The notes beneath the pieces are model-generated. The model ran no database searches. It was not told the DNA's origin and saw nothing but the letters and a program-made list of their open reading frames with translations. A stretch of DNA of 34,711 bases from UBA6120 sp035361955. Its GTDB lineage: Bacteria > Bacillota_I > Bacilli_A > RFN20 > CAG-826. This document shows, piece after piece, positions 1 to 9,536 of this stretch (the first letter of the stretch is position 1; each line of letters begins with the position of its first letter). The stretch is from assembly GCA_035361955.1 (NCBI GenBank), contig DAOSDC010000014.1, positions 1 to 34,711 of the forward strand. Direction: 5' to 3'. A program made the position numbers and the translations under genes.

Positions 1-2253
1 GGTTCGCGACGTTTTTACACCAAGGAGCAACTGCTGTCGGGAACGTATTTTTCATTGGGCAAACAGGCCGTCGTTTTTTTAATGGAACAATACAAATATT
101 CATATCACATTGCCAAACAAAGATTGCGGCAACTCTTTTTTCTTGAAAATTCGAATGCGAGTTATCCGCGTATCGAGGAACTTAAACAGATCGTTACTTC
201 ACTTGAAAATAACGGTCTACTGACAAGGATGAAATTTTTCCCAAATGCGATGAAAGGCAAACGGGCGTTGGCGATTGGATATGATCATGACGTCGAACTA
301 AAAGATCTCGCCGCTTCTTTAGACATCGACTTAACATATTTGCAATACAGTGACGATCAAATGCCGGAAGTGCTAGTATTTAATACCCTCAAGGAAGAAA
401 TCCATTATCAGTTTAATCGTATTGCGCTTCTAATCGATTCGGGCATCGCTCCAAGTGATATTTTCATCATTTGCAATGATCCAGAGGCTACGTTCGATTT
501 GAGATTAGCGGCTCGCGAATTCGGAATTCCGCTTAATAATTTTGACACCGAGGCTGTTGGTGGCACCGAAATGTCCATCAATGCCATCAAACAATTAACG
601 GCTTGTCGTGATTTTGCATTGACGAAGACGTTTTTACAGCAAACATATCGACTCGATGACTCCCATCCAATCATTGTTTTAATCGATGATGTCAATAATT
701 TCAACACGACGCTTGAGGTCAAAATTGCTTATTTAACACAATCTATCGGTGAATTGAAATTAAGACAAAATCGCTATATCGCTGGTGTTGAATTTGGCAG
801 TTCCTTGTATCCCAGCCCTTCGAAACATGTGTTCGTCATCGGAGCCAGTCAAGGAATTATTCCCAATATTCATAGCGATACCGATTTCCTATCCGATAAG
901 GAAAAGCGAGTAATAGGCAGCAACGATAGCGCCATCTTGAATAAGATTGAGTCGTCGCGCTGGGAAACATTTTTGCTCAATCAGCCACACCTATGTATTT
1001 CATATCATCGCTATGGTTATAAGGTGGAAAAATTTCCTTCGCCACTTTTTGGAAAATTGAATATCACTCCAAAAGAAGCACCGCTACTTGATGTGGATTA
1101 TGGCCAAGGCCTAGCTTCCATCAAAGCGGCGGCTTTGCTTGATGAGCAACGCGTTTATCAAATTGACCACCAGCAACTAAAAGCTTACCGACCATTAGTA
1201 GCTCCAAAATATCGCACATTTGATTATCAGTACCATCCATTTGAATTTGGGCTTGACACCAAACGCATGCAGTTATCATATACGGCGGTTAAGACGTTTT
1301 ACCAATGCCGGTTTCGCTATTATTTGCAATATCTAATCAAGTTAAACGACGACAGCGATAATTTTTATGCGAAATTCGGCGAGTTTGCCCATGAATTGCT
1401 TGAACAAGCCTACAATCCCGATTTCGAGTTTGAAACAGCATTCGAACAGCTGTATGCCAAATATATTTTCTCTCCTAAAGAACAAGTATTACTCGTGCGC
1501 TTAAAACAAGATCTAGCGGAAGTAATTAGCTTTAATCGTGACCATGAAGCGAACATGAGCCTCGAATCGATGCTCCACGAGCATACGGTAAAATTCAGAC
1601 TCGATGACATAACTTCATTCAAAGGGAAAATCGATAAAGTTTGGATTACCAAAGATGCGGATGGACAGCGTTATCTATCTTTGGTCGACTACAAGACGAG
1701 CAACGAAGACTTTGATGCTCGCAAATTGCCCTATGGTCATTCGATGCAATTACCAACTTACGCCTTGTTGTTGCACGAAGATGACACATTAAAACAAATC
1801 GAAGTGATTGGTTTATACATACAAAACATCATTGCTGGAAAACTCGTACGCCCACTTGGGAAAGATCCCCGTGAATTTTATCGCGACCAATTGCGGTTGG
1901 CAGGCTTATCAACCTCCGACACCGCCAAGCTGGCGACGCTTGACAAAGATTATCAGCAAAGCCAATACATCCGCACGATTGGAACAATTAAAAGCGGCGA
2001 ACTAAAGAAAAGCGCCAAAGTAGCCGATGCCGCGACGTTTGAAAGTTATCGGGAACTGACGCGAACAAAAATCGTTGACGCCGTAAAAGAAATCAGAAGC
2101 CACCGTTTTAATATCGATCCCAAGCGCTTCTCAGGCAGCGACCATTCATGTCAATACTGTCCGTTTCGCGATATTTGCTTTCGAAAAGACGATGCCTACA
2201 TCGATATAAAACTTGGTCAAGAGGATGATGAAGATGAGTCGGCAGCCGAATAA
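1..2253 (+). CDS. addB: AddB/RexB helicase-nuclease subunit, 5'-truncated by window edge
   Basis: This is the C-terminal 750 residues of the AddB subunit of the AddAB (RexAB) double-strand-break repair complex. The frame is open from base 1, so the start lies outside the window; the TTG at 55 is internal. The RecB-type nuclease domain is clear: a first cysteine in FYQC (codon 1306-1308), the acidic residue in GKID (1633-1635), the catalytic DYK (1687-1695), and a C-terminal C-x2-C-x5-C cluster at 2149-2178. In AddB these four cysteines hold a 4Fe-4S cluster that staples the nuclease. Full-length AddB is about 1150 residues, so roughly a third is missing. It overlaps the start of addA by about 20 bases, which points to translational coupling. 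No break or frameshift is visible. Confidence 0.9.
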   Translation, partial: GSRRFYTKEQLLSGTYFSLGKQAVVFLMEQYKYSYHIAKQRLRQLFFLENSNASYPRIEELKQIVTSLENNGLLTRMKFFPNAMKGKRALAIGYDHDVELKDLAASLDIDLTYLQYSDDQMPEVLVFNTLKEEIHYQFNRIALLIDSGIAPSDIFIICNDPEATFDLRLAAREFGIPLNNFDTEAVGGTEMSINAIKQLTACRDFALTKTFLQQTYRLDDSHPIIVLIDDVNNFNTTLEVKIAYLTQSIGELKLRQNRYIAGVEFGSSLYPSPSKHVFVIGASQGIIPNIHSDTDFLSDKEKRVIGSNDSAILNKIESSRWETFLLNQPHLCISYHRYGYKVEKFPSPLFGKLNITPKEAPLLDVDYGQGLASIKAAALLDEQRVYQIDHQQLKAYRPLVAPKYRTFDYQYHPFEFGLDTKRMQLSYTAVKTFYQCRFRYYLQYLIKLNDDSDNFYAKFGEFAHELLEQAYNPDFEFETAFEQLYAKYIFSPKEQVLLVRLKQDLAEVISFNRDHEANMSLESMLHEHTVKFRLDDITSFKGKIDKVWITKDADGQRYLSLVDYKTSNEDFDARKLPYGHSMQLPTYALLLHEDDTLKQIEVIGLYIQNIIAGKLVRPLGKDPREFYRDQLRLAGLSTSDTAKLATLDKDYQQSQYIRTIGTIKSGELKKSAKVADAATFESYRELTRTKIVDAVKEIRSHRFNIDPKRFSGSDHSCQYCPFRDICFRKDDAYIDIKLGQEDDEDESAAE

Positions 2254-5200
2254 ACAACAACAACTCGCCATCGATGCCGAGGGTCGCAATGTCATCGTTT
2301 CGGCAGGAGCCGGAAGTGGTAAAACCATGGTATTGACCTCACGTGTCATTCGATTGCTTGAACAGGGCGTCTCCCTTAATCACATGCTTGTGCTAACCTT
2401 TACCAATGCGGCCGCCCAGGAAATGAAACAGCGGATACGACAACGATTATTACAGTTGCAGCGACACGATGAAGCGGCGTTGGTGGATGGTAGTCGGATT
2501 ATGACATTCGACGCCTTTTCGCTATCATTAGTCAGCAAATACCACTACGTGCTTGGCCTTGATCCAAATGTCGGAATCATTGATGAACAAGTTTTAGCGC
2601 TTATCAGAAAAAAGACGATTATGGCCATTTTTGAGCGACGTTATGCAGCACGCGATTCCAAATTCGTCAATTTGATTAGCAGTTATGCGGTTCGTGATGA
2701 CAATGTATTGCAAGCTTACGTCGCCATGATTGATAAGATGGCCGATTTAAAGATCGACAAGAAACATTATCTAAATACATATGTATCCAATCATTTTAGC
2801 CCCGCATTCATTGAAGCGGCGTTATCTAGTTACAAAGATATGTTTGACCGAGAACTTGATGCCCTCATTTCCAGCTGTTCCCACTTTATTGATGAAGAGA
2901 TGGGCACTCTGATTAATAAAGACATGCAAATGCTTCGCGGTATCGATGACCTATCGTTGCAGATGGCGACGATATCCGACTATAAATTTCCCCGCAAAAT
3001 AACGCGATTGACTGATGAAGATAAGGCGATACATGAAGCAATTAAGGCGCAGTTTAAACCACTGAAGACGTGGGCAAGCGTCGGTAGCGTTGAACAAATC
3101 ACGACGCGCTACTTGGAAACAAAAGAATTTGTCACGACGTTAATCGAGATAGCCCAGGAACTCGATGAAAGATTGAGTGAATTCAAACAACTCCACCAAA
3201 AGTTCAGTTTTTCCGATATTTCTAAATTGGCAATCTCCTTAGCTCAAACCGAGACTATAAACCGCGAATTAAAAGATGAAATCCGTCACATTATGATCGA
3301 CGAATATCAAGACACAAACGATATTCAAGATTATTTCATTAGTTTACTCGAGAACAATAACGTGTTCATGGTCGGTGACATCAAGCAATCGATTTACCGC
3401 TTTAGAAATGCCAATTGTGATTTATTCGCAAAAAAATATGATGATTACGCCGCTGGCATCGATGGTTTGAAAATCGACATGAATATCAATTTTCGCTCGC
3501 GTAAGCAAGTACTATCATCAATCAATCGCTTGTTTGGTCGTTTGATGAGTCGTGAAGTCGGAGGCGCTGATTATGCTGCTTCTCACAATATCGACTATGG
3601 TAACAAGGAAACTTACGATGATCGAATCGATCAATCAAGCGACATCGGCATGCGCGTTTATGGTTATCGAACAGAAGCTGATCAGACGCCCACGGAAACC
3701 GAAATCCATCTGATTGCCCAAGACATTATCAAGAAGATGAGTTCGGGTCACCAAATCGTTGCGGGAGCACAAATGGTTACGGCTGGTTATCAGGATTTTG
3801 CAATTCTGATCGATCGGAGATCTTCGTTTGCCGATTTTAAGCGAATATTCCATCAATATGGCATCCCGCTTGATGTCTCAATCAATGAGGATTTTCATAG
3901 TGATGACGTGATTAACGTTTTCAAAAATCTGATTAAATTAGTCGCGGGAGCTCGTCGTGATGACTTCCCGCAGAAACATGTCCATGAACTGATGAGCGTA
4001 TGGCGCAGTTTCTTATTCGAATATACAGATGAGCACATTTATCAGTGTGTTACGAATTTAGACCATTGCTACGATGATCCGCTAATCGACAAGATCAAAC
4101 AACTATCAGTAGACGTCGCCACGACTAGTTTGGGACAATTGGTAACCAAAATCGCGCTTGAGTTCGACTTGCACAAGCACACGATTAGCCTTGGCGATGT
4201 GTTAATGCATCAAGCCAAGATCGAACAATTGATTGGGCTTGCGGAAAGTTTAGAGCAATTATTCTTCACACTTGATGATTTCGTGTCGTATTTTGAGGAA
4301 TCTGAACTATTTAACGAAAGTCCTTCGTTTGAAAATCCCAAAACGAGTGGACCTGCCGTTCGATTATTGACAATTCATAAATCCAAAGGGTTGGAATTCC
4401 CAATCGTTTACTTGCCGGGGCTATTCAAGCAATTCAATCGAAGCGAGAGCAAAACATCATTCATCGCCAGTGGTAAATACGGATTGATTCTTCCTTTAAT
4501 CGATGAACGCAATGCCTATACGATGTTTCACTATTTGGCACGCCGAAATGAGGACGAGCAATCGTTGTCTGAAGAGATGCGTAAATTTTACGTCGCCTTG
4601 ACGCGAACGAAGGAATTGGTGGTGTTATTTCATAACGTCATAGACGACAAACCATTATTATCTTTGCAAAAGTCTGCTAGTTTTCGTGATTTCATGCGTT
4701 TCAGCGGATTAACCGAACATCTTGATTTATTGAAAACCTCTAGCACGTTCAAACGTGAAAATCTTAATCTTGAGCAAGCGGATGTTCCCATAACATTCAA
4801 GCATCTCCATTTGTCATTTGACAAACAAATGGCCACAAGCGCCAGTAAAATGGTGACTCATGCTAGTGAAATGTCAATGCATTATGGGACGATGCTCCAT
4901 GAAATATTCAGCCAACTACACTATAAGAATCTAGACTTGCAATTCATTGAAGATTCAAAAATTAAACAAGCAATCGAAGCAACGTTGGCGTTACCACCAT
5001 TCAATCAAGCAAACTCGGCAAACGTCTATCAAGAATATAGTTATTACAATCCGGTCAATGGGATGACTGGCACTATTGATTTGATGCTGGAATTCATTGA
5101 TGAAATTCGCATCATCGATTTAAAAACGGGTAGTATCGAAGATGTTGATTATGATAGGCAACTACGAACTTACGCGAATTATATCAAGACAGTCAGCGAT

Positions 5201-5269
5201 AAACCGCTTAAACTATATTTGGTTTCACTGACGAGAAATACCTATCGCGCCGTGAAAGATGAGGAATGA
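2234..5269 (+). CDS. addA: AddA/RexA ATP-dependent helicase-nuclease subunit
   Basis: AddA is the 3'-5' UvrD-type helicase and second nuclease of AddAB, preparing DNA ends for RecA. SF1 motifs appear in order: Walker A GAGSGKT (about residue 25-31), motif II DEYQDT (about 355), NFRSR (about 418), motif V IHKSKGLEF (about 712) and motif VI YVALTRTKE (about 785). The C-terminal nuclease shows GTID (about 945), DLKTG (about 960) and the QLRTY helix. It is 1011 residues, somewhat shorter than the roughly 1230 of Bacillus AddA. I chose ATG 2234 because AGAGG at 2219-2223 lies 10 bases upstream; ATG 2225 or 2228 are alternatives. It overlaps addB and is followed immediately by the DUF5677-like gene. 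Confidence 0.93.
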   Translation: MSRQPNKQQQLAIDAEGRNVIVSAGAGSGKTMVLTSRVIRLLEQGVSLNHMLVLTFTNAAAQEMKQRIRQRLLQLQRHDEAALVDGSRIMTFDAFSLSLVSKYHYVLGLDPNVGIIDEQVLALIRKKTIMAIFERRYAARDSKFVNLISSYAVRDDNVLQAYVAMIDKMADLKIDKKHYLNTYVSNHFSPAFIEAALSSYKDMFDRELDALISSCSHFIDEEMGTLINKDMQMLRGIDDLSLQMATISDYKFPRKITRLTDEDKAIHEAIKAQFKPLKTWASVGSVEQITTRYLETKEFVTTLIEIAQELDERLSEFKQLHQKFSFSDISKLAISLAQTETINRELKDEIRHIMIDEYQDTNDIQDYFISLLENNNVFMVGDIKQSIYRFRNANCDLFAKKYDDYAAGIDGLKIDMNINFRSRKQVLSSINRLFGRLMSREVGGADYAASHNIDYGNKETYDDRIDQSSDIGMRVYGYRTEADQTPTETEIHLIAQDIIKKMSSGHQIVAGAQMVTAGYQDFAILIDRRSSFADFKRIFHQYGIPLDVSINEDFHSDDVINVFKNLIKLVAGARRDDFPQKHVHELMSVWRSFLFEYTDEHIYQCVTNLDHCYDDPLIDKIKQLSVDVATTSLGQLVTKIALEFDLHKHTISLGDVLMHQAKIEQLIGLAESLEQLFFTLDDFVSYFEESELFNESPSFENPKTSGPAVRLLTIHKSKGLEFPIVYLPGLFKQFNRSESKTSFIASGKYGLILPLIDERNAYTMFHYLARRNEDEQSLSEEMRKFYVALTRTKELVVLFHNVIDDKPLLSLQKSASFRDFMRFSGLTEHLDLLKTSSTFKRENLNLEQADVPITFKHLHLSFDKQMATSASKMVTHASEMSMHYGTMLHEIFSQLHYKNLDLQFIEDSKIKQAIEATLALPPFNQANSANVYQEYSYYNPVNGMTGTIDLMLEFIDEIRIIDLKTGSIEDVDYDRQLRTYANYIKTVSDKPLKLYLVSLTRNTYRAVKDEE

Positions 5270-5271
5270 CA

Positions 5272-6381
5272 ATGCCAAAATTCGAACCGTTGAGTTTGGA
5301 AAAATTCCATGAGGTACTCGCGTCATGGAAAATCCCACCTCAATACGACCACCAATATTTATACGATTTACATTTGGAGGCACTTGCGGGTCTTGGCGAT
5401 TTTCTCGATGCACACCCAAGCAATCCCATCCGTTATGTGAATCCGATTATGCTCACGCTTTACTGTTTCCACGAACATATGTATTTCGCTTCAAAGACGC
5501 GCGAAGAATTGCGCGGTAAGCTGCAGCAAGACGACCAATACACGACGCGGATCATTTCCGCGGCCATCGACAAATATTTGACCAACGAACATCTTGAATA
5601 TCGCGAAGAAGCTGTCAAAAGTCGCTATTATCCACCACTGACGACGCTCAAGCTTTATGTCAACACCATTAATGGGCTCCTAAGTGGTTTCCAATCGCGC
5701 CAACCTCAAGAAACGTTATTGACCGATATTACCAAGAAGTGTTTCTCACTTTTGACATGCGTGCTCGATTTGTTAATTTCTGGATTCGAGACCGAAGCTT
5801 TTTCGACTTGGCGTACTTTACATGAATCGGAAGCGATTCTGACGATTTTGTACCGCGACCAGATAAAAGCAATTCCCGCCTATTTAAAGCATCTCCAATA
5901 TGGACTTGCCTTCCATCATTTAATCGAAGACAAAGAAAAAACCGACAAAATGTTTGATGTTATCAAAACAGAAATGCGCGCCCGTGATTTGAAAAGCAAA
6001 GATATGAAGAAGTTCATCGAATACGGATGGCTGTTCCATCTTGCCGATCTTGGCGAAGTTCGATTGAATTTCCGTGACGGCATCCAAAAACTCGCGGGAT
6101 TGTCATCTTATTCGAAAGCCTATGAAATGAGTAGTGAAATCACGCACTCGTCACCGCTACTTATCTATTCAAAACGACAAACTTTTTACAATTTGTCATT
6201 AATCTATTCGTATGAAACATTTTTCCGCATCGAAAAAATATTCCATCAGACATTCGTCCCGCAGTTAAAAAAAGAGGCGCAAGCCCAGTATGCGGGCTTA
6301 CGCCAAGTTTATTATGCGCAATTAATCCAATTTCACAAGATTGAAAGTGGAACGTTAATATCTTCCAACAAGCCTAAATGA
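5272..6381 (+). CDS. DUF5677-like protein downstream of addAB
   Basis: A 369-residue soluble, largely helical protein of unknown function. The central stretch around residues 165-195 (GFETEAF followed by WRTLHESEAI) resembles the conserved arginine-containing helix pair of DUF5677 proteins; this is family resemblance judged by eye. No signal peptide, membrane helix or catalytic motif is evident. The ATG at 5266 overlaps the addA stop as ATGA, but GAGGA at 5261-5265 is better spaced for ATG 5272, which I use. The coupling implies co-expression with addAB and perhaps a link to DNA repair or phage response, which is inference. Its 3' end overlaps the convergent kinase gene by 8 bases with no terminator hairpin between them. 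Confidence 0.8.
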   Translation: MPKFEPLSLEKFHEVLASWKIPPQYDHQYLYDLHLEALAGLGDFLDAHPSNPIRYVNPIMLTLYCFHEHMYFASKTREELRGKLQQDDQYTTRIISAAIDKYLTNEHLEYREEAVKSRYYPPLTTLKLYVNTINGLLSGFQSRQPQETLLTDITKKCFSLLTCVLDLLISGFETEAFSTWRTLHESEAILTILYRDQIKAIPAYLKHLQYGLAFHHLIEDKEKTDKMFDVIKTEMRARDLKSKDMKKFIEYGWLFHLADLGEVRLNFRDGIQKLAGLSSYSKAYEMSSEITHSSPLLIYSKRQTFYNLSLIYSYETFFRIEKIFHQTFVPQLKKEAQAQYAGLRQVYYAQLIQFHKIESGTLISSNKPK

Positions 6382-8017
6382 CATCAGAGTAGCAACTTCC
6401 CCCAATAAATTCGCGAATCAGCGAATTGGAAGGCACCCAGCGATCATCCATATCAAGGAAGTATTTAAGCATGCGGATGAGGCGCTCGGCTGTCGGATAG
6501 TATGGCGAATCTTTTTCAATGGCCGTTAGTAACGGCATCGCAAAGCGTTTCATCACGCATAATTCATATGACAAAAATGAATTATAGACGTAATTAGCGT
6601 TTTCCTGTGTGTCGTAAATCCATGTGAATTCACCGCGCCGGACGCTTGGCCACATCGAAATCGTTTCCTCGGCTGAGGCGTTACGGTATTTCTTGTCGCG
6701 GACGATGCGTCGTAGCAATCGCAAATCGGTCAAAGACACGGGATTATGGTTATCAAGGTTAATCTGTGATTGAGGCGATATGTAAATCTTGTATTTTTGA
6801 TGTTTTGGAATCAGCGATGTCAATTTATCATTGAGCGCGTGAATACCTTCGATAATAATGACCGTATCGTGATTTATTTTCAGCGTGCGGCCTTCGACGC
6901 GTTTGCCTTGTTTGAAATCGAATTTCGGTAGTTGCACTTGTTGACCTTGAATCAGATCGAGCATATTTTGGTTAAAATGCTCGATGTCAAGAGCATCGAT
7001 GCTTTCCAAATCGGCTTCGCCATGCTCGTCTTTGGGGGCCAAATGACGTGGCAAATAATAATCATCGATGGAAATACGGATCGGATTGATGCCGCGTGAC
7101 AACAATTCAATCCGTAAACGGTTGGCAAACGTTGTTTTACCGGAACTTGATGGACCGGCGATGCAAATCAGGCGAATATCGTCGATTTCTCGTGAAATTT
7201 TTTCACCAAGTTCGGCGAGCATCCGGTTATGAAGCGCTTCGGATAAATTGATGAATTCGACGCTCCGCTCTTCCGTGATGTAGGCATTGATGCCGGCGAC
7301 GGAATCGGCATGGGTGATTTTTGCCCATTTGTGAATTTCTTTGAGCGTATGACCAAATGTCGGAGCATCTTGGAACGGAGGAATCATGCCTCTTGTTTCA
7401 TAACGCGGGTATTGCACTAAGATGCCGGGGCTATACAAACGGAGCTTCCAATGCTTCAGATAACCGGTCGAGGGTACCATGTGGCCAAACATATAGTTTA
7501 AATAACCGGCGCACTCATAAAAGTGTACGGTTTTTTCGGGCCGGAATTTAAGTATTTCGATTTTATCGTGCATGTTGCGCGATGCATAGATTTCCCGCGC
7601 TTCGTCTTTGGCGACGATTAGCCGTTTGAAAGGAATGTCGGCTTCGACTATTTTTTGCATTTCCTCTTCAAGTTGCCGAACCATGTAGGGATCGGCTAAT
7701 TTGTCGGGGTTGAGAAATTCGACAAAAATCGAACGCGAAACATTGTATGAAAAACGAAAGGGAATGTCGGGGAACAAACGATCCCAAGCCATGGCGAACA
7801 AATATCGGAGCGATGTTTCATATGTGCGAATCGCGTCTTGGTCTTTGACCGTCAAAAAGGTGACATCGGCATCATAATAAACTTCATATGTCAATTCGCG
7901 GATGCGATTGTTGACTTTCGCGCAGATGATGTCGTGATCGTTTCCGACGAGATCGATTAATGCGACTTTTTGGTCGAATGTTTGTTTTTTGTCGTTAATG
8001 GTTAATGTAAATGACAT
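6374..8017 (-). CDS. Nucleoside kinase: TGS/ThrRS-like N-terminus fused to uridine kinase
   Basis: A 547-residue fusion of a TGS-like domain (about residues 1-60), a region like the ThrRS second additional domain (about 60-230) and a C-terminal P-loop uridine-kinase domain. The kinase shows Walker A GPSSSGKTT near residue 288, ISIDDYY with the substrate-binding aspartates near 320, and an IIEGIHALN strand. Members of this family are annotated as uridine kinase or nucleoside kinase; the role of the aminoacyl-synthetase-like half is not established. The start is firm: GGGAGGT (complement of 8024-8030) sits 6 bases before the ATG. A sigma-A-type promoter is just upstream. The 3' end overlaps the convergent DUF5677-like gene by 8 bases. 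Confidence 0.9.
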   Translation of the reverse strand: MSFTLTINDKKQTFDQKVALIDLVGNDHDIICAKVNNRIRELTYEVYYDADVTFLTVKDQDAIRTYETSLRYLFAMAWDRLFPDIPFRFSYNVSRSIFVEFLNPDKLADPYMVRQLEEEMQKIVEADIPFKRLIVAKDEAREIYASRNMHDKIEILKFRPEKTVHFYECAGYLNYMFGHMVPSTGYLKHWKLRLYSPGILVQYPRYETRGMIPPFQDAPTFGHTLKEIHKWAKITHADSVAGINAYITEERSVEFINLSEALHNRMLAELGEKISREIDDIRLICIAGPSSSGKTTFANRLRIELLSRGINPIRISIDDYYLPRHLAPKDEHGEADLESIDALDIEHFNQNMLDLIQGQQVQLPKFDFKQGKRVEGRTLKINHDTVIIIEGIHALNDKLTSLIPKHQKYKIYISPQSQINLDNHNPVSLTDLRLLRRIVRDKKYRNASAEETISMWPSVRRGEFTWIYDTQENANYVYNSFLSYELCVMKRFAMPLLTAIEKDSPYYPTAERLIRMLKYFLDMDDRWVPSNSLIREFIGGSCYSDVI

Positions 8018-8043
8018 AGGCGTACCTCCCAGTAGAATAGAAT

Positions 8044-8071
8044 ATCATACCATGATATGGGTGCAATGCAA
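8044..8071 (-). promoter_or_regulatory. Promoter of the nucleoside kinase gene, with dyad over the -10
   Basis: On the minus strand, TTGCAT (8071-8066) and TATGAT (8049-8044) are separated by 16 bases, a good sigma-A match, about 27 bases before the start codon. A perfect inverted repeat with 7-base arms and a 3-base spacer (8042-8058) covers the -10 box, so a repressor site is possible. It lies immediately after the stop of the lipoprotein gene. Confidence 0.55.
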
Positions 8072-8080
8072 GCGGTTACA

Positions 8081-8926
8081 TTAATTAAATGTTGCTAAAG
8101 AATCGATGTAATATTCAAGCAAATCGGTTTCACTATGATCTACTAGTGAAGCCGTGGAAATAATCGCCCCGTCGATAATTGTAAATAATTCAGGAAGTGT
8201 AGTATCAAGTGCAAACTCGCTGACTAGTGCATCTTGCAACAACGGATTAAGACTAACTTCCAGCTGATATAAAGTCGTGTCGTGTTTGACTAGATATGGA
8301 AATAATGTTGAGTTATAAAAAGTGCGGACTTGGTTCGATGACCGGTTATATGCAAAATAGATACCGTCTTGATTTGGCAATGATGAAACTAGCGCTTCGT
8401 CATGAATTGCCATCACGTTAATGATGTCGGCATAACTTTTCATAATTGGTCGTAGGGTAGCCAGTTCGAACATGCGCGTGTTGCCATCTTGGCGCGTCCG
8501 CAGTTCGCCATCTTTGAAAAAATATAGCGATGGTGTCACCGGATACATCGGAAAGACACCGGGATGATTAGTTTGCATCTGTTCATAATCGCTCGCGCTG
8601 GCAATATTGTCGTATTTGTAAACTAATAACTCTGTCTCGATGATGTAGCTCAAAAACGCATCTTTGAATGCGAGGCAAGAAGTGCAGTAGTCGTTGCCGA
8701 CGTAAAGCAAAAACGAAGCTTTGGAATCAATTAACGTTTTTATTTGCGAACCGGAAACGTCAATCATGTAAGCTTCCGATGGTTCATTTTCGTAATTTGT
8801 AAGGGGCAGTGGCAAATTGATGTTCTTCGCCAATTTGGGCACGTCCATCGCTTTGCAACCGGATATGAACAACGCGCTCGAGAAAAGCGCTAATGATACA
8901 GCAAAATAAGATAAAATCTTTTTCAT
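8081..8926 (-). CDS. Thioredoxin-fold lipoprotein
   Basis: A 281-residue exported lipoprotein. The N-terminus has two lysines, a hydrophobic stretch and a lipobox ending ISGC at Cys24, so it should be cleaved and lipid-anchored outside the membrane. A thioredoxin-like fold follows, with a CTSC (CxxC) pair at residues 81-84 and the cis-proline loop in VTPSLYFFKDG, suggesting a thiol-disulfide role outside the cell; the substrate is unknown. The frame stays open upstream to 9148, but that part overlaps ppa and would bury the signal peptide, so ATG 8926 is the start. There is no Shine-Dalgarno sequence: an extended -10 places the predicted transcript start on the A of this ATG. Confidence 0.82.
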   Translation of the reverse strand: MKKILSYFAVSLALFSSALFISGCKAMDVPKLAKNINLPLPLTNYENEPSEAYMIDVSGSQIKTLIDSKASFLLYVGNDYCTSCLAFKDAFLSYIIETELLVYKYDNIASASDYEQMQTNHPGVFPMYPVTPSLYFFKDGELRTRQDGNTRMFELATLRPIMKSYADIINVMAIHDEALVSSLPNQDGIYFAYNRSSNQVRTFYNSTLFPYLVKHDTTLYQLEVSLNPLLQDALVSEFALDTTLPELFTIIDGAIISTASLVDHSETDLLEYYIDSLATFN

Positions 8927-8932
8927 GGCTGA

Positions 8933-8941
8933 ATTATAGCA
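8933..8941 (-). promoter_or_regulatory. Extended -10 promoter, predicted leaderless lipoprotein mRNA
   Basis: The minus strand reads TGcTATAAT (8941-8933). Seven bases on from the last -10 base is 8926, the A of the lipoprotein start codon, so the mRNA is predicted to begin at the start codon. No good -35 is seen, as expected for extended -10 promoters. Confidence 0.6.
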
Positions 8942-8971
8942 CTTTTTCAAGGTTCTAAAAGAATGCGCGCT

Positions 8972-8980
8972 TGCTATAAT
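8972..8980 (+). promoter_or_regulatory. Extended -10 promoter of ppa
   Basis: TGcTATAAT gives a predicted start near 8987, at the beginning of the TAGGAG ribosome site (8987-8992). The -35 region is poor. It is divergent from the lipoprotein promoter about 35 bases away, and both carry the same 9-base extended -10. Confidence 0.6.
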
Positions 8981-9005
8981 ATCTTGTAGGAGAAAATTGA
9001 CCTTT

Positions 9006-9536
9006 ATGAATTTATGGCACGATGTTAACCGGAAACGGATTACGCCTGAAAATTTCCTTGTCTGTATCGAAATTTCCAAAGGCAGCAAAACGAAATACGA
9101 ACTTGATAAAGAGACGGGTGCTCTCATTCTTGATCGCATTCTGTTCACCTCGACTCACTACCCACAAAACTACGGATTCATTCCCAGAACTTACGCCGGT
9201 GATTTGGATCCGCTTGACGTGTTGGTGCTCTGTTCGGAACCGATTCAACCGCTCGCGTTGATTGAAGCTTACCCAATCGGCGTTTTTAAGATGATTGATG
9301 GGGGCATGATTGATGAAAAGATCATCGCCATTACCAAACATGATCCTGTTTACAGTGCCTATCAAGACATGAAAGATTTGCCCGATCACTTATTTCAAGA
9401 AATGCGCCATTTCTTTCAAGTCTATAAAATGCTTGAGGGGAAAGACACGTTCGTTTCCCAAGTTGAAGGAAAAGATGAGGCTATTGCCATCATCGCGGCT
9501 TCATTAAAACATTACGAAGAACAATTCGAAGATTAA
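9006..9536 (+). CDS. ppa: Inorganic pyrophosphatase, family I
   Basis: Cytoplasmic Mg-dependent hydrolase of pyrophosphate to two phosphates, which pulls polymerisation and activation reactions forward. The 176-residue length and sequence fit the soluble family I enzyme: EISKGSKTKYE near the N-terminus, HYPQNYGFIPRT, and the catalytic DxDxxD at Asp66, Asp68 and Asp71. I use ATG 9006 (MNLWHD) because family members begin this way. A TTG at 8997 lies closer to the AGGAG at 8988-8992 (4 bases, against 13 for the ATG), so a three-residue longer form cannot be excluded. It is monocistronic, and its stop overlaps the convergent phosphotransferase stop by 4 bases. Confidence 0.93.
   Translation: MNLWHDVNRKRITPENFLVCIEISKGSKTKYELDKETGALILDRILFTSTHYPQNYGFIPRTYAGDLDPLDVLVLCSEPIQPLALIEAYPIGVFKMIDGGMIDEKIIAITKHDPVYSAYQDMKDLPDHLFQEMRHFFQVYKMLEGKDTFVSQVEGKDEAIAIIAASLKHYEEQFED

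Noticed and set aside
5272..6381. The unknown gene after addA as a displaced JetD
   Set aside because: It shows no Toprim acidic motifs and instead looks like DUF5677. It is also 16 kb from jetA.
8927..9148. N-terminal extension of the lipoprotein frame up to 9148 on the minus strand
   Set aside because: It overlaps ppa in antisense and would place the signal peptide and lipobox about 75 residues into the protein. The ATG at 8926 has a promoter positioned for it.
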